Shown in pieces: positions 62,325-64,000 of a stretch of DNA of 64,000 nt. The notes under the pieces were generated by a model that saw nothing but the letters and a program-made list of their open reading frames with translations, did no database searches and was not told where the DNA came from. The position numbers and the translations under genes are program-made. Within the stretch, counting starts at the first letter, position 1; every line of letters starts with the position of its first letter. Source of the stretch: Bog-756 sp052143895 (GTDB lineage Bacteria > Actinomycetota > Acidimicrobiia > Acidimicrobiales > RAAP-2); contig JBKQRT010000179.1 in NCBI GenBank assembly GCA_052143895.1, positions 1 through 64,000 on the forward strand, read 5' to 3'.

Positions 62325-63092
62325 CTACCGCGAGCGCCTGACCGGCGGCCCAGATCTCCTGTGGGGAGCCAGGGCCCCCCGTGTCTTCCGGAGCATCACC
62401 CGCTGGCCACCGGGGATCCCGGTGCCGGCTGGGTGGAACCCGTACTTGCGGTAGAAGGCCACGTTCCGCGAGTCACAGTGCAACACGACCTCCGCCCGGC
62501 AACTGTCCGCTTGGGCGAGGAATGCGGCCAGGAGCCGTCCCCCGTGACCACTCCGTGCGGGAATCGCCGCGAGATGGTCGATCTGCCATCTCGGGGCGGA
62601 AGGGGGAGGAAGCTGTGACATGAGAGTGACTTCACTCCGGTACGATCGGATCGCGCGCGAGCAGGTGATCACCCAACCCACTCCAACGATGGCCCACGGA
62701 ATGCCGATGGCCACCTCGTCTTCGACGCCGAGTGCCGTCAACAGAGTGGCAAGGGGCAAGACGAGGATCGCAGCGCTCACGCACAGGTTGGCGAATCCGA
62801 CCGCCGTGGCCGCCAGGGCCCCCGACACCTTGCGCCACAGCCGAATGCATCCCGCTGAGGAATCCACGTTCGACCACAGCAGCACGGACCTGTTGGATGG
62901 ATCAGCTAACACCTGACCGGTCACCCAACGATACACAAGTTGGATCGAGAGCCCACGGAATAGCGCGACTGCCCCGAGCAGCGGCCATGCCTCGAATTGG
63001 GCGAACGCGATGACGAGCACACCAAGAAGCTGCGGCAGCCGTCTCGGGGCTATGCGCATGCCCGGCTCATCGTCACATCTGGCCGTTTGCAT
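62325..63092 (-). CDS. Membrane-anchored GNAT-fold acetyltransferase-like protein
   Basis: 255 aa from ATG 63092; ATG 63059 is an alternative, and neither has a strong ribosome site. The N half has about four hydrophobic segments (LLGVLVIAFAQFEAWPLLGAVALF, ATAVGFANLCVSAAILVLPLATLLTAL, IPWAIVGVGWVITCS). The C-terminal ~85 residues match a GNAT core: QIDHLAAIPARSGHGGRLLAAFLAQA (motif A, GHGG pyrophosphate loop) and LHCDSRNVAFYRKYGFHPAG (motif B). The N-terminal strands of the GNAT fold seem to be missing, so catalytic competence is uncertain. This membrane-GNAT arrangement is unusual. Confidence 0.65.
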   Translation of the reverse strand: MQTARCDDEPGMRIAPRRLPQLLGVLVIAFAQFEAWPLLGAVALFRGLSIQLVYRWVTGQVLADPSNRSVLLWSNVDSSAGCIRLWRKVSGALAATAVGFANLCVSAAILVLPLATLLTALGVEDEVAIGIPWAIVGVGWVITCSRAIRSYRSEVTLMSQLPPPSAPRWQIDHLAAIPARSGHGGRLLAAFLAQADSCRAEVVLHCDSRNVAFYRKYGFHPAGTGIPGGQRVMLRKTRGALAPHRRSGPPVRRSR

Positions 63093-63164
63093 GAGCAGTT
63101 TCGATCCGAGATGATCGACGTCAGACACCGAACGGGAGCCAGTTGGCGAGTTGCAGGCCGCCTG

Positions 63165-63306
63165 CGCATGCTGGAGGGCGGTGAGGCCCGCCTTGCGACT
63201 TGCCAACAACCTGGCACTTCTCTGTCACCACCATTTCCTCAAGACCTTCGAGGGCTGGTTGCTCTCCCGGACCGGCCCCACCGACTCCGACCAGCTCTAC
63301 ATCTAG
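63165..63306 (+). pseudogene. Frameshifted remnant of an HNH (DUF222-type) gene C-terminus
   Basis: The plus strand encodes LANNLALLCHHHFLKTFEGW then LLSRTGPTDSDQLYI and a stop at 63304-63306. This parallels the C-terminus of the 60688 gene (LANLACLCHHHHYLKTFEGW, SLSRAGPTDDN). Just upstream, EGGEARLA in another frame parallels AEGGPASLA, so a frameshift separates them. Everything before about 63165 has lost resemblance. The stop overlaps the fpg stop on the opposite strand. Confidence 0.75.
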
Positions 63307-64000
63307 ACCTGATGGGCAGGACACCACCACGAGGTCCGGCCGCCCACCGTCGACCGGGCCAGCGGGTGGCCGTCCCGCGGACAGCGGCCGCCGACGTGCC
63401 GTTCGTCCATCAGATCACCGCGGTGGGAGCCACCCCGCTCGGTGAGGTCGTCGACGGTCCGGAGCAGGTGGCGGTGAAGCCGCCGGACGTCGTTGGAGGA
63501 GAGGGACCCGGCGGGTCGCAGCGGTGAGAGCCCCGCACGCCACAGCGCCTCGTCGGCGATGAGGTTCCCCACGCCGGCCACGCGCGACTGGTCGAGCAAC
63601 CGGGCCTTGAGCAGTGCCGCCGACCCGCGCAGGGCGCCGGCCAGGGCCGATGCCGAGATGGTGGCGGCGTCCGGCCCGAGCCTCGACACGTCGGGATCGA
63701 GCATGACGCCGCCCAGTCGTCGGGGGTCGTGCACGACGAGCCTCCCGCCGTCCTCGAACCGTGCCGACCACCGGTCCCAGTTCGGATCCTTCCGACGCGG
63801 GGCGTAGTGCATCTGGTCGACACCGGCCCGACCGTCGACCGCCAGGTTGCCGGTCATCCCGAACCGGATACCGAGGGTGGGTCCGCTGTCGACGTCGAGC
63901 AACAGCAGCTTCCCGATCCGTCGGGCGGCGACGAACCGGTGGCCGACCAGGGCCTGGCGGAAGGTCGCCGGGGTGGCCGCTCCCTTCAGGAACCAGGCGT
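63303..64000 (-). CDS. Fpg/Nei-family DNA glycosylase (N-terminus beyond window)
   Basis: The frame is open from base 64000 to the stop at 63303 (about 231 residues). FVAARRIGKLLLLDVDSGPTLGIRFGMTGNL is the end of the N-terminal beta-sandwich. LLKARLLDQSRVAGVGNLIADEALWRAGLSPL is the helix-two-turn-helix with the DNA-binding Asn/Gly loop. The zinc finger is altered: CPRD ... CPAHQ, i.e. C-x2-D and C-x2-H instead of four cysteines, with GGRTSWWCP retaining the DNA-contacting Arg. The catalytic N-terminal Pro-Glu lies outside the window, so Fpg and Nei cannot be separated. Confidence 0.88.
   Translation of the reverse strand, partial: AWFLKGAATPATFRQALVGHRFVAARRIGKLLLLDVDSGPTLGIRFGMTGNLAVDGRAGVDQMHYAPRRKDPNWDRWSARFEDGGRLVVHDPRRLGGVMLDPDVSRLGPDAATISASALAGALRGSAALLKARLLDQSRVAGVGNLIADEALWRAGLSPLRPAGSLSSNDVRRLHRHLLRTVDDLTERGGSHRGDLMDERHVGGRCPRDGHPLARSTVGGRTSWWCPAHQV

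Overview
This window is about 68-70 % GC with compact, translationally coupled operons (many 4-base ATGA overlaps), GTG/TTG starts, several F420-dependent (LLM-type) oxidoreductases, DUF222/HNH proteins, a SARP/BTAD regulator and an actinobacterial Tad locus. I infer a member of the Actinomycetota, most likely an uncultured Acidimicrobiia-like lineage; the type IVa pilus genes together with mycobacterium-like sterol genes fit that class, but no rRNA or tRNA is present to prove it.

Layout. 0-3 kb: a WYL regulator cut by the left edge, a CtaG-like membrane protein and an acyl-CoA carboxylase beta subunit. 3.7-11.9 kb: a type IVa pilus locus, pilB-pilT-pilC-pilA on the minus strand, with a prepilin-peptidase homologue (apparently catalytically dead), a NarL-type response regulator and its histidine kinase on the plus strand. 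14-20.3 kb: two small proteins, moaC, an FmdB zinc ribbon, a second pilT, a natural pilM-pilN fusion and pilO. 20.3-26.5 kb: tldE/tldD protease pair, an FlK-like thioesterase, an AIM24 protein and dxs.

26.6-47.5 kb is a sterol (cholesterol-type) side-chain catabolic region. It has FadD19-like and FadD17-like acyl-CoA synthetases, four LLM oxidoreductases (one very like Rv3520c), and a complete equivalent of the mycobacterial igr operon: cyp125 divergent from chsE2-chsH2-chsE1-chsH1-ltp2. Together these could oxidise the side-chain terminus, activate it with CoA, dehydrogenate and hydrate the steroid C22 propanoyl side chain, and cleave it by retro-aldol reaction. Several intergenic regions carry AAC-N2-GTT palindromes resembling the KstR operator; one matches TnnAACnnGTTnnA at every fixed position. 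No kstR gene is visible. Interspersed are an EamA permease, an isochorismatase-fold protein without its catalytic residues, a secreted beta-propeller, an ECF sigma/zinc-finger pair and an NCS1 permease.

47.5-58.8 kb (minus strand) is a single long Tad/Flp pilus operon: lipoprotein, exported protein, CpaB, TadZ/CpaE, TadA/CpaF, TadB, TadC, Flp-like peptide, two TadE, a TadG-like protein and a large LysM-BTAD protein, behind a plausible promoter (TTGCAC-17-TAACGT). 58.8-60.7 kb is a gene-poor, lower-GC stretch. 60.7-64 kb holds a DUF222-HNH protein, a membrane-anchored GNAT protein, a frameshifted remnant of a second HNH gene, and an Fpg/Nei glycosylase cut by the right edge.

Two different pilus machines (T4aP and Tad) therefore sit about 40 kb apart, flanking the sterol block, while the only prepilin-peptidase homologue in the window lacks both catalytic aspartates.
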